Positions 36,735-45,875 of a stretch of 64,000 nucleotides of DNA are shown here, piece after piece; position 1 is the first letter of the stretch; each line of letters begins with the position of its first letter. A model generated the notes under the pieces. It was given only the letters and a program-made list of their open reading frames with translations. It was not told the origin of the DNA and made no database searches. The position numbers and the translations under genes were made by a program. Source of the DNA: Flavobacteriaceae bacterium (lineage in GTDB: Bacteria; Bacteroidota; Bacteroidia; Flavobacteriales; Flavobacteriaceae); assembly GCA_018646605.1 (NCBI GenBank), contig JABGUL010000019.1, forward strand, positions 28,288 to 92,287, written 5' to 3'.

Positions 36735-37206
36735 GCCACTCTTCTTTTTGATGTTGATGGCCTTCTTATCTTGTATGCGTGAAGAAGGGTTTAGCATACA
36801 GAAATCTATTTCTAGTGAAGGATTAAGTTCTACCCCTGTAGCTTTTGAAATTCCAACTAGTGTTTTGAACGAGACCCCAAAAGACATTTTTATTTGGCTG
36901 AGAAACAATGCGGAATATGAGTTTTCAAATATATTTTTAATTGCTTCTTTAAAAGTAAATAACGAAATCATGATTCAGGATACTTTAGAGTATGCCATGA
37001 CTTCACCCGATGGTCGTTGGCTAGGGAAAGGCTTTACGGAACTCAAAGAAAACAAATTATGGTGGAAAGAAGGCCTGGATATTCCACAACAAGGGAAGGT
37101 GCAAATAGAAATAGCACAAGCGATGCGCAATAATGGAAAGGCAGAGGGCGTTTCTAAGCTAGGTGGAATTGTTTCAGTGGGAATTTCAATAGTAGATAAA
37201 CAGTAA
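36712..37206 (+). CDS. gldH: Gliding motility lipoprotein GldH
   Basis: 164 residues from ATG 36712 (an upstream in-frame ATG at 36652 lies deep in ricT and before no signal peptide). The signal ends at LMAFLSCMRE, a lipobox. The body matches GldH: DTLEYAMTSPDGRWLGKGFT (about 107-126), KLWWKEG and AMRNNGKAEGVSKL. GldH is needed for gliding in Flavobacterium. Together with SprE at 14864 it implies type IX secretion. Confidence 0.9.
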   Translation: MVQRKLHKPLFFLMLMAFLSCMREEGFSIQKSISSEGLSSTPVAFEIPTSVLNETPKDIFIWLRNNAEYEFSNIFLIASLKVNNEIMIQDTLEYAMTSPDGRWLGKGFTELKENKLWWKEGLDIPQQGKVQIEIAQAMRNNGKAEGVSKLGGIVSVGISIVDKQ

Positions 37207-37211
37207 AAACT

Positions 37212-39536
37212 ATGGCTAAAAAGAAAAAAGGAATAAAACCCCTTTCGTTTAAAAAACCCATCCGATTGTTATGGGTTATTTTTCTTTCTGGGATGGTGGG
37301 AATCTTTCTCCTTTTTGGAGGTGCAGCTTTAGGCTGGTATGGACCAATGCCAGATTTACAACAGCTAGAAAATCCAAACACCAATTTAGCCTCACAAATT
37401 ATTTCCTCAGATGGGGTAACGCTAGGGAAATATTATTTTAATGATAACAGAACCCCCATTACTTTTGAAGAACTTCCCTCAAATATGGTCAATGCACTAA
37501 TTGCAACTGAGGATGAACGATTTTATGATCATGCTGGGATCGACTGGAAAGGGACCCTAAGAGCCTTTGCTTATTTAGGAAAACGTGGAGGTGCGAGCAC
37601 AATAACCCAACAGTTGGCAAGGCAAATTTTTGTAGGGGTTCGTTCACGAAATAAGATTAAAACAGTTTTACAAAAGGCACAAGAATGGGTCATTGCGATT
37701 CAATTGGAACAGCGCTACACCAAAAAGGAAATATTGGCCATGTATCTAAACAAATACGACTTTGGTTATCAAGCCGACGGGGTGCAGTCTGCGGCAAAAA
37801 TATTTTTTAATAAAACCCCTCAAAATCTAAGTATTGAAGAGTCTGCAACCTTAGTAGGTATGTTAAAAAATTCTTCTTTATACAATCCAATTCGAAGATC
37901 AGAAATGGTACGTGTTCGACGCAATACCGTATTTCAACAAATGGTTCGTAATGAACTAATTACAAATGAGGAAATGGACTCTCTTTCGGCTCTCCCTTTA
38001 GAAATCACCTATACACCAGAGTCACATAGAGAAGGTCTAGCCACTTATTTCAGAGCTTATTTGAAAGAATTTATGGATGTCTGGATTAGTGCAAACCCAA
38101 AACCAGACGGGACAAAGCACAACTTATATCGTGATGGCCTTAGAATTTTTACGACTATTGATTCTCGAATGCAGAGCTTGGGAGAAGAAGCTGTCAATCA
38201 GCATATGAAAAATCTACAGCGTGAATTTTCAAAACAAAACACACGAAGAGCCAACCCTACAGCACCGTTTTTAGACTTACGAAGTGGAGAAATAGACACA
38301 CTCATGTTAAGAACTGCCTATCGTTCTGAGCGATGGCGTAAGATGAAGTTGGCAGGCTTTGAAGAAGAAGAAATTAAAAAAGTGTTCAAGGTTAAAGTTC
38401 CCATGCGCGTTTTTAGCTGGAAAGGAGAACGAGACACAATAATGTCCCCTATGGATTCAATACGGTATTACAAATACTTCCTTCGAGCGGCAATGATGTC
38501 TATGGAACCTCAATCGGGACATGTTAAAGCATGGGTTGGAGGGTTTAATTATAAACATTTTCAATACGATCAAGTAAAACAAGGCCGCCGCCAAATAGGG
38601 TCTACTTTTAAGCCATTTTTATATGCCACAGCGATTGATCAGTTGAAACTTTCACCCTGTGATTCACTTCCAGATGCATTGTACTGTATCGAGCCTATGA
38701 AGCATGGAAATATTGATGCTTGGTGTCCAAAAAACTCGGGTGATAAATATGGTAGAACACGAACGTTAAAGAATGCCTTAGCGAATTCTGTGAATACGGT
38801 TAGTGCACGTTTAATGGATTTAGTTGGGCCACGCCCTGTAATAAATTTAGCACGAAAAATGGGGATTACTTCGGATATCCCAGCGGTTCCCTCTATTGCT
38901 TTGGGGACACCTGACATAAGCCTTTTTGAGATGGTGGGAGCTTACAGCACCTTTGCCAATCAAGGAATTTATGTGAAGCCTGTAATGGTTACTCGTATAG
39001 AAGATAAGAATGGAAGAGCGCTTTATGAAGTTGTTCCAGAAACCCAAGATGTTTTAAGTCAGGAGGTGGCTTATGTTACAGTTAATCTAATGCAAGGGGT
39101 TACCCAAGGTGGATCCGGTACTAGATTACGTCATGCAGGCCTTGAAAAGACAAACTATGTATATGAAAATGTTGTAACGGGGTATCCTTATTTATTTGAA
39201 AATCCTATTGCAGGAAAAACAGGAACAACACAAAACCAGAGTGATGGTTGGTTTATGGGAATGGTCCCTAATTTAGCGACAGGCGTTTGGGTTGGCGGGG
39301 AAGATCGTTCAATTCATTTCAAGGACATTGCTTTCGGACAAGGAGCTACTATGGCATTACCAATTTGGGGTAGTTACATGAAATCCTTGTATAACCTTCC
39401 TGAATTAGGTGTTTCTCAAGAGGACTTTATAGTTCCTGAAAATTTGAGTATTGCGGTTGATTGCGGAGATGTTACAGATCCAGACAATAAAGAAAAACCA
39501 AAACCCAAAGCAGATTTGGAAGCCTTAGGATTTTAA
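37212..39536 (+). CDS. Class A penicillin-binding protein 1A
   Basis: 774 residues. Short cytoplasmic tail, one transmembrane helix (about 16-38), GT51 glycosyltransferase domain (EDERFYDHAGIDWKG with the catalytic Glu near 97; GGASTITQQLARQ), then the transpeptidase. The SxxK motif is STFK near residue 463, SVN near 524 and KTGT near 668. It polymerises and crosslinks peptidoglycan. It starts 5 nt after gldH. Its stop and the queD stop are directly adjacent on opposite strands. Confidence 0.95.
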   Translation: MAKKKKGIKPLSFKKPIRLLWVIFLSGMVGIFLLFGGAALGWYGPMPDLQQLENPNTNLASQIISSDGVTLGKYYFNDNRTPITFEELPSNMVNALIATEDERFYDHAGIDWKGTLRAFAYLGKRGGASTITQQLARQIFVGVRSRNKIKTVLQKAQEWVIAIQLEQRYTKKEILAMYLNKYDFGYQADGVQSAAKIFFNKTPQNLSIEESATLVGMLKNSSLYNPIRRSEMVRVRRNTVFQQMVRNELITNEEMDSLSALPLEITYTPESHREGLATYFRAYLKEFMDVWISANPKPDGTKHNLYRDGLRIFTTIDSRMQSLGEEAVNQHMKNLQREFSKQNTRRANPTAPFLDLRSGEIDTLMLRTAYRSERWRKMKLAGFEEEEIKKVFKVKVPMRVFSWKGERDTIMSPMDSIRYYKYFLRAAMMSMEPQSGHVKAWVGGFNYKHFQYDQVKQGRRQIGSTFKPFLYATAIDQLKLSPCDSLPDALYCIEPMKHGNIDAWCPKNSGDKYGRTRTLKNALANSVNTVSARLMDLVGPRPVINLARKMGITSDIPAVPSIALGTPDISLFEMVGAYSTFANQGIYVKPVMVTRIEDKNGRALYEVVPETQDVLSQEVAYVTVNLMQGVTQGGSGTRLRHAGLEKTNYVYENVVTGYPYLFENPIAGKTGTTQNQSDGWFMGMVPNLATGVWVGGEDRSIHFKDIAFGQGATMALPIWGSYMKSLYNLPELGVSQEDFIVPENLSIAVDCGDVTDPDNKEKPKPKADLEALGF

Positions 39537-39989
39537 TTATTGATCTGAAGCATACCATTCTGCATAAGAAGTTTCTGTTTCTCTCAGAATTAAATGGTGC
39601 AAACCTAAGTGGGTTGGCAGCTCCTTTTTAATCTTATCTGCAAAATCAATAATCATCATTTCACTAGTGGGCTGATAGGATACACGAACAATTTTGTGCC
39701 CGCGAGACTCCATTGCGTTTGCCAATTCTTTATGAGGAGAGTTGACATTCAAAACTGTAGCATGATCAAAAGGATCAACAATACAACGATTAACAATCGT
39801 TTTAAGCTCACTAAAATCCATAACCATTCCAAACTTCACATTATTGGGGTCAGAAATAGGAGTTCCAATTAACGAAACGGTGAGTTTGTAACTATGGCCG
39901 TGAACATTTTTGCAGAGGCCATCATAACCAAAAAGAGCATGTCCAGTTTCAAACTTAAACTCTTTAGAGATTCGGATATTATTATTCAT
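39537..39989 (-). CDS. queD: 6-carboxytetrahydropterin synthase (QueD/PTPS)
   Basis: 150 residues. The zinc ligands are in FETGHAL and VHGHSY, and the catalytic cysteine is in DGLCKNVHGH (near residue 26). DFSELK, DHATVLN and PTSEMMIIDFADKI are typical. It makes 6-carboxytetrahydropterin for queuosine. It lies 5 nt after the enoyl-CoA hydratase-like gene, so they may be co-transcribed. Confidence 0.92.
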   Translation of the reverse strand: MNNNIRISKEFKFETGHALFGYDGLCKNVHGHSYKLTVSLIGTPISDPNNVKFGMVMDFSELKTIVNRCIVDPFDHATVLNVNSPHKELANAMESRGHKIVRVSYQPTSEMMIIDFADKIKKELPTHLGLHHLILRETETSYAEWYASDQ

Positions 39990-39994
39990 TTGAT

Positions 39995-40741
39995 TTACAG
40001 TTTTTTAAGAATATTTTGTGTAGCCTCTTGCAATGCTAATTCACCTGTGATAGCTGCATTTTTTGGTAGTAGTTTATCCCAATGCTCTGTTTCTTTCCAA
40101 TGTAATTTACGCAATGTTTTTACTGCTTTTTCAGGATAACTTGCAAAGCGTTCTGCGTTGGTCTTCACTGCTAGGTCTAATTCCACTTGGGTTTCAAAAA
40201 GCGCGTGATAAAGGCCTTTATCTTCTGCCCATGTTGCACTTTTCCATTGATGTGCATCAAGGGAAAGCTGAGCAAATGCAGTTCCCCCTATTTTTCGTGA
40301 GACTACAGGCTCGATGACATAGGGGCCAATCCCAATAGACAATTCAGATAGTTTTATTTGAGCAGTTCTATTTGCAAGGACATAATCACAAGCTGCCACA
40401 AGGCCAACTCCACCCCCAACAACTTTTCCATGCACCCTTCCAATTACAAATTTTGAAAGTGACCTTAGTGTATTTATCAAATCCGCAATTCCCATAAAAA
40501 AGGCAGTTGCTTCTTCAAGGGTCTGCAGCGTTTTCATCTCTGCTAAGGAGGCACCTCCACAAAAGGCTCTATCTCCAAAACTTTGAATTACAATAACACG
40601 TACATTAGAATCCTTTTCAAGAGCAATTAATCCAGCCTTAAACGCTTTTAAGAGTGGCGAGGGTAAAGAATTTCCTGCAGGATTTCCAAATTCAAGGAAT
40701 CCTATATTTCCCTCACAATAGTTTTTTACATATGCTTCCAT
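39995..40741 (-). CDS. Enoyl-CoA hydratase/isomerase family protein
   Basis: 248 residues, crotonase fold. An oxyanion-hole segment is FCGGASLAEMK (about 59-69), and the helix region HGKVVGGGVGLVAACDYVLA lies near 104-123. One of the usual catalytic acidic residues lies in ELSIGIGPYV (about 132-141), where canonical members have a second Glu. The precise reaction is therefore uncertain. Shares direction and close spacing with queD and the GNAT gene. Confidence 0.82.
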   Translation of the reverse strand: MEAYVKNYCEGNIGFLEFGNPAGNSLPSPLLKAFKAGLIALEKDSNVRVIVIQSFGDRAFCGGASLAEMKTLQTLEEATAFFMGIADLINTLRSLSKFVIGRVHGKVVGGGVGLVAACDYVLANRTAQIKLSELSIGIGPYVIEPVVSRKIGGTAFAQLSLDAHQWKSATWAEDKGLYHALFETQVELDLAVKTNAERFASYPEKAVKTLRKLHWKETEHWDKLLPKNAAITGELALQEATQNILKKL

Positions 40742-40762
40742 AGAGTGGTAAAAGTAAACATT

Positions 40763-41272
40763 CTATAAGGGTTGCAAAACTTTTTCATAACAGTGGAATG
40801 GAAAAGTGCTCTGATTTACAAAATAAACATCCCCTAATCGTTTAAAGCCTCTGGCTTCATAGAATTTATTATTTCTAGGGTTTTTACTAAAAGTATCTAA
40901 GCGAATGGATCTGTTTTTATTTTTTAATGCGTGGTTTTCTGCAAAAGCCATTAGTTTTTGACCATATCCTTTTTTTTGATGTATAGGGTGAATCGCAAGT
41001 CTATGAATGTATAAATTGGAATGATCTGGAGTAAGCCAATCTATAGTGTCGTACAACGAATCTTTTTCTTCAGAAAACATAATACATCCTGAAACGACTG
41101 TATCTAATTCGATAACATAAAGACTCCCTTCTTCAATATCTTTTTTAAGAACATCTTTTGAGGGATAATGCTCATTCCATTGAAAAATCCCTTGATCGAT
41201 CATGTCTTTTGCACATGCCTCAGTAATTTTTTTTACGTCATTTAGATCCTGCAGAAGTGATTTTCTAATCAT
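40763..41272 (-). CDS. GNAT family N-acetyltransferase
   Basis: 169 residues. The acetyl-CoA motif is RLAIHPIHQKKGYGQKLMAF (about 91-110), a good Q/RxxGxG/A. The beta-5 region RLDTFSKNPRNNKFYEARGF is also typical. Substrate unknown. It may head the minus-strand unit with the crotonase and queD genes (gap 21 nt). Confidence 0.85.
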   Translation of the reverse strand: MIRKSLLQDLNDVKKITEACAKDMIDQGIFQWNEHYPSKDVLKKDIEEGSLYVIELDTVVSGCIMFSEEKDSLYDTIDWLTPDHSNLYIHRLAIHPIHQKKGYGQKLMAFAENHALKNKNRSIRLDTFSKNPRNNKFYEARGFKRLGDVYFVNQSTFPFHCYEKVLQPL

Positions 41273-41316
41273 ATAATATTTTAATGTAAAATTAATTATT
41301 GTAACTTGAGTCTTAG

Positions 41317-41324
41317 TATTTTTG
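41317..41324 (+). promoter_or_regulatory. Bacteroidota-type -7 box of the universal stress gene
   Basis: TATTTTTG (TAnnTTTG), 13 bp before the ATG at 41338. Confidence 0.5.
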
Positions 41325-41337
41325 TAAAAAATTTGAA

Positions 41338-42132
41338 ATGCATAATATTCTTGTCCCTATTGGAGTTTCTAAATATGCTAAAACAACATTATTATATGCT
41401 TTAGAAGTTGCCCGTCACTTTGAAAGCACTATTTATGTTATCGATGCCTATCCTGCCTTTTCATCTTTGACTTCAATTGCCAATGTGAGTGCAAAAATAC
41501 AGGGAGAAAATGTTACTCGAATAAAAACTATAGTTTCTTCAATCACTTCTGATATTAATAAAATCAAGATTGTAAGTAGTGAACAAGATTTGATTGGAGC
41601 AATCAAAAAGTTGGATCATACGATTGGTTTGGATTTGATCATTACAGCTACGCTGAATAATGACATTAACAACGATGTTTTTTTAGGAAAAATTGCTGGA
41701 AGTGTAATTAAGAGAACAAGCATTCCAGTTTTGGTAGCACCAGTTGGGAAAGAATTCAAGCCACCTAAAAAAATGCTAATGGCATTTAAAACGGGAGAAG
41801 TAAAAGCTTCAAGCACGATAAACCCACTTGTTACTATTCAAGATAAATTTGAAACAAAATTAAAATTATTACTGGTCAAAGTTCCAGGATTTGCAAACAG
41901 GAATCATCAATTGAATGATGGACTTATGCAACGTGCTGAGCAACTTATTTATTCTGCTAATGCAACAGTTTATCAAGGTGTTTTAGAACATTTTCAAGAA
42001 TATAATCCAGATCTATTGGTTGTTTTTAAAAGAGAGCGTGGTTTTTTTGAAAAGCTTTGGGAAACAGATATTATTTTCAAGAAAGATTTTTATTGTACAG
42101 TTCCTTTATTGATTTTGAAGAATAAGGAATAA
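41338..42132 (+). CDS. Universal stress protein (UspA family)
   Basis: 264 residues. The first half is a Usp domain starting MHNILVPIGVSKYAKTTLLY and ending GSVIKRTSIPVLVAP (about 120-134). The second half resembles a diverged second Usp domain (LVVFKRERGFFEKLWE near 221-236). No clear GxxG(9)GS ATP loop is visible in the second half. Probably a cytoplasmic stress or energy-state protein. Confidence 0.8.
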   Translation: MHNILVPIGVSKYAKTTLLYALEVARHFESTIYVIDAYPAFSSLTSIANVSAKIQGENVTRIKTIVSSITSDINKIKIVSSEQDLIGAIKKLDHTIGLDLIITATLNNDINNDVFLGKIAGSVIKRTSIPVLVAPVGKEFKPPKKMLMAFKTGEVKASSTINPLVTIQDKFETKLKLLLVKVPGFANRNHQLNDGLMQRAEQLIYSANATVYQGVLEHFQEYNPDLLVVFKRERGFFEKLWETDIIFKKDFYCTVPLLILKNKE

Positions 42133-42148
42133 TTGAGCACTATTTTTA

Positions 42149-43060
42149 TTGTATAAAAAGTACATTTTAACGGTTTTATCGTTGACTTTTTTTGGTATTA
42201 TCCAGGGGCAGCGATATATGGGGGTCAACGTTGACAACGACCTCTACTTTGGAATTGACCAATATTACAGCAGCGGGATTTTTTTGGAGTATGGAAAGGT
42301 TTTAAAATCAAAAAAAGACTCAATTGATAAAGACCAAGTTTTGGTTTCTCATCATTGGACGTTGGGTCAAGAAATTAATACCCCTTCTTATCATCAAACA
42401 AGCAGGCTTTCTAAAATGGACTATCCTTATAGTGGATGGCTTTTTTTAAGGTTTTTCGAAGATCGTTTTAAAAAACCTGACTTTGGAATTGGGTGGGGAG
42501 TTGAAGGAGGAACGACAGGAGCGGATGCTTCACTGGCTAGACCCATTCAAAACAATTATCATAAATACATACTCAACCTGAATGAACTTTCATGGGCGTA
42601 TTCTATACCACAACAATTTCATTTTAATTTTCAAGCTAAAATTCGCTGGGGAATTCCCATTATTAAGCGCTTAAAACTTGTACAAGAGTCTCGATTAGAT
42701 CTTGGAACCTTCCGGACAGGCGCTTCTAGTCGAATAGGATTTCAAATAGGGAACCTTGAAGGGCTTCCATTTTTTGGCAATAGACTGGAAATTATCAAAA
42801 AAGGAACAGCATTATTTTTAGGTAAAATTTTTCACTATAATTATTATGAATATTCTTTAGTCGGAAATCTGAATAAGACCAATAGCCCTTTTGATTTTGT
42901 TGCTAACAAATTTGTTGATACATTGCAAGCAGGGATTGTTTTTTACTCACGTTTATGGAGAGCCCATTTTGTGATAAACTCAATTTCTAAAAGACTGGTT
43001 TCTGAAAGATCAAACCGTCACCCCTATCTGAATATTACTTTAATCCGTTTAATTAATTAA
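42149..43060 (+). CDS. LpxR-like outer-membrane protein (DUF2219)
   Basis: 303 residues from a TTG start (no ATG fits the signal peptide). The signal peptide is cut near QGQRY (about 21). DNDLYFGIDQYYSSG (about 29-43) is the characteristic N-terminal motif, and the remaining strands alternate as in an outer-membrane beta-barrel ending NITLIRLIN. LpxR removes the 3' acyl chains of lipid A. Activity here is inferred from family. Confidence 0.75.
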   Translation: MYKKYILTVLSLTFFGIIQGQRYMGVNVDNDLYFGIDQYYSSGIFLEYGKVLKSKKDSIDKDQVLVSHHWTLGQEINTPSYHQTSRLSKMDYPYSGWLFLRFFEDRFKKPDFGIGWGVEGGTTGADASLARPIQNNYHKYILNLNELSWAYSIPQQFHFNFQAKIRWGIPIIKRLKLVQESRLDLGTFRTGASSRIGFQIGNLEGLPFFGNRLEIIKKGTALFLGKIFHYNYYEYSLVGNLNKTNSPFDFVANKFVDTLQAGIVFYSRLWRAHFVINSISKRLVSERSNRHPYLNITLIRLIN

Positions 43061-43071
43061 TATTCCCTCAA

Positions 43072-43551
43072 ATGAAATCACTTGTTTTAAGTTTTTTAGT
43101 GTTGTTTATTTTTTCCTCCTGCTTGGTGGTCAAAATATATGAAAGTCCAGTATCAGAGGAAACAACTTATTCAAAACCCAACGAGGTACACCGAGAAATG
43201 ATTCGTTCTGGAAAAGTTATTAAACTAGGAGAACAAGGAGAAAGTGAAATTTTATTTTTTGGCAGGGAGCAATCTCCTAAGAACGTTTTTTTTAAGTCGG
43301 ACAGCTTATTTTCTGGGCAGGCAACATGGATTGAAGAAGAGCCAAAGGAGCCTATTTTCATTTCAAAAATGGCGGCTGACAATCCCTTATTTGTAATTGA
43401 CGGAAAAATTGAAAGAAATACTGATCTTATTGAGACCATAAATCCAGATCAAATTGAATCAATTAATGTGTTAAAAGGGGAGGTAGCATTAAAAAAATAT
43501 GGTGCTGAAGGCGTTTCAGGAGTTATTGAAATTAGCACTAAAAAGGAATAA
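43072..43551 (+). CDS. Lipoprotein with free-standing TonB-plug-like segment
   Basis: 159 residues. Lipobox at LFIFSSCLVV (Cys near 17). The C-terminus reads PLFVIDGKIE, then NPDQIESINVLKGEVALKKY and GAEGVSGVIEIST, closely resembling the plug region of TonB-dependent receptors, where a VLK/VLRG block precedes a GxxGVxxI block. No barrel follows. Such orphan plug-like proteins also occur in Bacteroidota as small envelope proteins of unknown role. Confidence 0.65.
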   Translation: MKSLVLSFLVLFIFSSCLVVKIYESPVSEETTYSKPNEVHREMIRSGKVIKLGEQGESEILFFGREQSPKNVFFKSDSLFSGQATWIEEEPKEPIFISKMAADNPLFVIDGKIERNTDLIETINPDQIESINVLKGEVALKKYGAEGVSGVIEISTKKE

Positions 43552-43555
43552 TATT

Positions 43556-44209
43556 CTATCTTTTAGAAGAACTCCAAAAGGTGTAGGTTAATCCTAATTG
43601 TAGGCCTTTTGAATTGTTCGTTTCTGCCTGTGTCAAGGGGCTTGTTTTTTTTGCCCATCTATAGTTTACATAACCATAAAATTGTTGCCAAAAATGGTAT
43701 CCCGCTTGTACAACAAAGCCAAAACTATTGGAAAAGACACCTTCTTCATAAGGGGATATGGTTTCAGTATCTTCAAAAGAAACTATTTTCGTTCCTTTTA
43801 GATATAAATTGTAAAGTGCACCAAAATTTAAGCTTACTTTTTTTGTTGGATGAACCCTTAGAAATAGAGGAATGCTAATGTATTTTAGGCGATGTTTTCC
43901 TAACGAATCTAAGACGGGAAACGTATAACTTACAGGAGTATAACTTGCACCTGTGACTAAGCCAGCGGTTTTTGACAACCTATATTCTAGGTGAATGAGC
44001 GCTCCAACAGTTAAAGTAGGAGAGGAGGTACTCAAAGTTGCATTTATTCTGTTTATTTCCGGCCCACCATAAAGGCTCCATTTTGAATACGATTCACCCA
44101 ATCCGGGCCCTCTATTATATTGTTGAAACAATAAGGCTCCTCCTTGTGCAACAATATTGGTAGAGATAAAAAGGAAAACAATAAAAAGACACTTTGAATA
44201 ATTAAACAT
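43556..44209 (-). CDS. Outer-membrane beta-barrel protein (PorT-like)
   Basis: 217 residues. Signal peptide cut near IVAQG (about 21). Alternating amphipathic strands such as KYISIPLFLRVHPTKKVSLN and a C-terminal LQLGLTYTFW indicate an 8- to 10-stranded barrel of the OMP_b-brl_2/PorT kind. Function unknown. Convergent with the plug-like lipoprotein gene (4 nt apart). Confidence 0.75.
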   Translation of the reverse strand: MFNYSKCLFIVFLFISTNIVAQGGALLFQQYNRGPGLGESYSKWSLYGGPEINRINATLSTSSPTLTVGALIHLEYRLSKTAGLVTGASYTPVSYTFPVLDSLGKHRLKYISIPLFLRVHPTKKVSLNFGALYNLYLKGTKIVSFEDTETISPYEEGVFSNSFGFVVQAGYHFWQQFYGYVNYRWAKKTSPLTQAETNNSKGLQLGLTYTFWSSSKR

Positions 44210-44322
44210 GCCGAGGCTTTACTATTATAACCCTAATTTTTCACAAAAATTGTTTTAGAGAAAAACAAACTTTTTTAGGCCCCTATATTTCTTTTTGAAA
44301 CTCTTCTTTGAGACTTATAGCT

Positions 44323-44520
44323 CTATTCGTATTGATAGAGATCCCCATTTTTTTCGGTGTACTGCTTTTTATCTAAATCGTAAATTGTACCTGTTTTTTG
44401 ATCAATAATTTTATTCCCTTCAATGTGAGAATACCGATTTGCGGAGAGACCTAGGTAAAGAAAAATACTAAGAATAAAACATCCAATAATGATAGCGAAA
44501 GCGGTTGATAGATTTTTCAT
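44323..44520 (-). CDS. Small membrane-anchored protein, uncharacterised
   Basis: 65 residues. One N-terminal transmembrane helix (FAIIIGCFILSIFLYLG, about 8-24) and a short extracytoplasmic tail with the repeat-like IDQKTGTIYDLDKKQYTEKN. I do not recognise a family. Codon use and a proper stop look gene-like. A still smaller membrane peptide gene lies just upstream on the same strand. Confidence 0.55.
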   Translation of the reverse strand: MKNLSTAFAIIIGCFILSIFLYLGLSANRYSHIEGNKIIDQKTGTIYDLDKKQYTEKNGDLYQYE

Positions 44521-44566
44521 ATGCTTTAAAATTTCTTAAGGCAAAGAATGGAATCTTAATTTAAGA

Positions 44567-44647
44567 TTATGATTTGCTCATGTCAACAACAATAATTATT
44601 AAAGTAATGATTGTTGTAATAACTACAGTAATTCCTACAAGTGCCAT
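44567..44647 (-). CDS. 26-residue single-pass membrane peptide (candidate small ORF)
   Basis: The minus strand reads ATG GCA CTT GTA ... TCA TAA, giving MALVGITVVITTIITLIIIV plus VDMSKS. Residues 2-21 form one uninterrupted hydrophobic helix. A near-match to the -7 box (TATCTTTA, 7 of 8) lies at 44670-44663, 15 bp before the start. It is followed by the 65-residue membrane protein gene on the same strand. Could be a regulatory or assembly micropeptide, or chance; no family recognised. Confidence 0.4.
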   Translation of the reverse strand: MALVGITVVITTIITLIIIVVDMSKS

Positions 44648-44735
44648 AAATTTTTATTTTTTTAAAGATAGTAAATCTCTCAAAAAACTACATTTTTATT
44701 TTTCATTCATAAGCTAAAATATAAATTGAGTTAGA

Positions 44736-44743
44736 TAATTTTG
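44736..44743 (+). promoter_or_regulatory. Bacteroidota-type -7 box of alkB
   Basis: TAATTTTG (TAnnTTTG), 24 bp before the ATG at 44768. Confidence 0.45.
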
Positions 44744-44767
44744 TAACTTACTTTAAACTAGCACACT

Positions 44768-45796
44768 ATGAGTGACTTAAAATACTTATTTGCTTATTCT
44801 ATTCCACTGATGACGTTGGTATCCATTTCTTATAATGGTATTTTGACTTTTGCGACCCCTCTTTATGCTTTTATTTTTATACCCTTATTAGAGATTATTT
44901 TAAAAGATTATGACAGAGAGTATTCAGAATCTCAGAAAGAGAAAAGGCTCAATAATATTTTATTTGACATTTTACTTTATCTAAATATTCCTTTTGTATT
45001 TGGTCTTTTAGCCTATGGTTTTTGGGTATTGGAGACAAAATCTTTGACGCCCATTGAAATGGTAGGTATTGTTTTATCCTTAGGTATTTTATTGGCTACT
45101 AATGCCATTAATGTAGCTCACGAATTAGGCCACAGAAAGACGAAAGGGGAACAAACACTTTCAAAATTATTGCTGCTGCCTTGCCTTTACATGCATTTTT
45201 ATTTAGAACATAATTTTGGACATCACAAAAATGTAGCAACTCCCGAAGATCCTGCCACTTCAAAGAAAAATCAAAGTGTATATCATTTTTGGATTACCTC
45301 TGTTTTAAAGCAATATAAGAATGCTTGGCAAATTCAACTTTCGATTCTTGCAAAAGGGAATCACACTTATTTTTCTCTCAAAAACGACATGCTGTGGTAT
45401 TCTATTTTTCAACTGTGTTATTTGGATCTCTGCTTTCTGTTTTTTGGAACATCAGGGCTGCTTTTTGCACTGGCTGTTGGGGTCTTGTCTTTTGTTTTTT
45501 TAGAAACAATCAATTATGTAGAACACTATGGATTGGTTAGAAAGAAACTTCCTTCTGGTCGTTACGAGCGCGTTCAAACACATCATTCTTGGAATTCTAA
45601 TCACATCATTGGACGCATTGTTTTATATGAATTAACCCGTCACAGCGATCATCATTTTAAGGCATCAAAAAAATATCAAATTTTGGAAAATAAAAAAGAA
45701 AGCCCTCAACTTCCTTTTGGCTATCCTACCTCAATCCTATTATCCTTAGTTCCTCCTCTATGGTTTTGGATCATGAATTCCAGAATTCCAGAATAA
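44768..45796 (+). CDS. alkB: Alkane 1-monooxygenase (membrane diiron hydroxylase AlkB)
   Basis: 342 residues with about six membrane segments. The diiron histidine boxes are visible: HELGH (about 118), HNFGHHK (about 148), NYVEHYGL (about 248), HHSWNSNH (about 270) and RHSDHH (about 291). It hydroxylates the terminal carbon of medium-chain alkanes or related lipids, taking electrons from rubredoxin or ferredoxin. No rubredoxin gene is adjacent. The 2Fe-2S reductase at 11512 is a conceivable partner, but nothing in the sequence shows it. Confidence 0.9.
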   Translation: MSDLKYLFAYSIPLMTLVSISYNGILTFATPLYAFIFIPLLEIILKDYDREYSESQKEKRLNNILFDILLYLNIPFVFGLLAYGFWVLETKSLTPIEMVGIVLSLGILLATNAINVAHELGHRKTKGEQTLSKLLLLPCLYMHFYLEHNFGHHKNVATPEDPATSKKNQSVYHFWITSVLKQYKNAWQIQLSILAKGNHTYFSLKNDMLWYSIFQLCYLDLCFLFFGTSGLLFALAVGVLSFVFLETINYVEHYGLVRKKLPSGRYERVQTHHSWNSNHIIGRIVLYELTRHSDHHFKASKKYQILENKKESPQLPFGYPTSILLSLVPPLWFWIMNSRIPE

Positions 45797-45830
45797 AAAC
45801 AGTTGAACAGTTTTTTTTAAAATGTTTTTG

Positions 45831-45838
45831 TAAATTTG
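45831..45838 (+). promoter_or_regulatory. Bacteroidota-type -7 box of the NTF2-like lipoprotein gene
   Basis: TAAATTTG (TAnnTTTG), 37 bp before the ATG at 45876. Confidence 0.45.
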
Positions 45839-45875
45839 AGATCAACTATTTTACATAACTATAAATCAATCTCAA

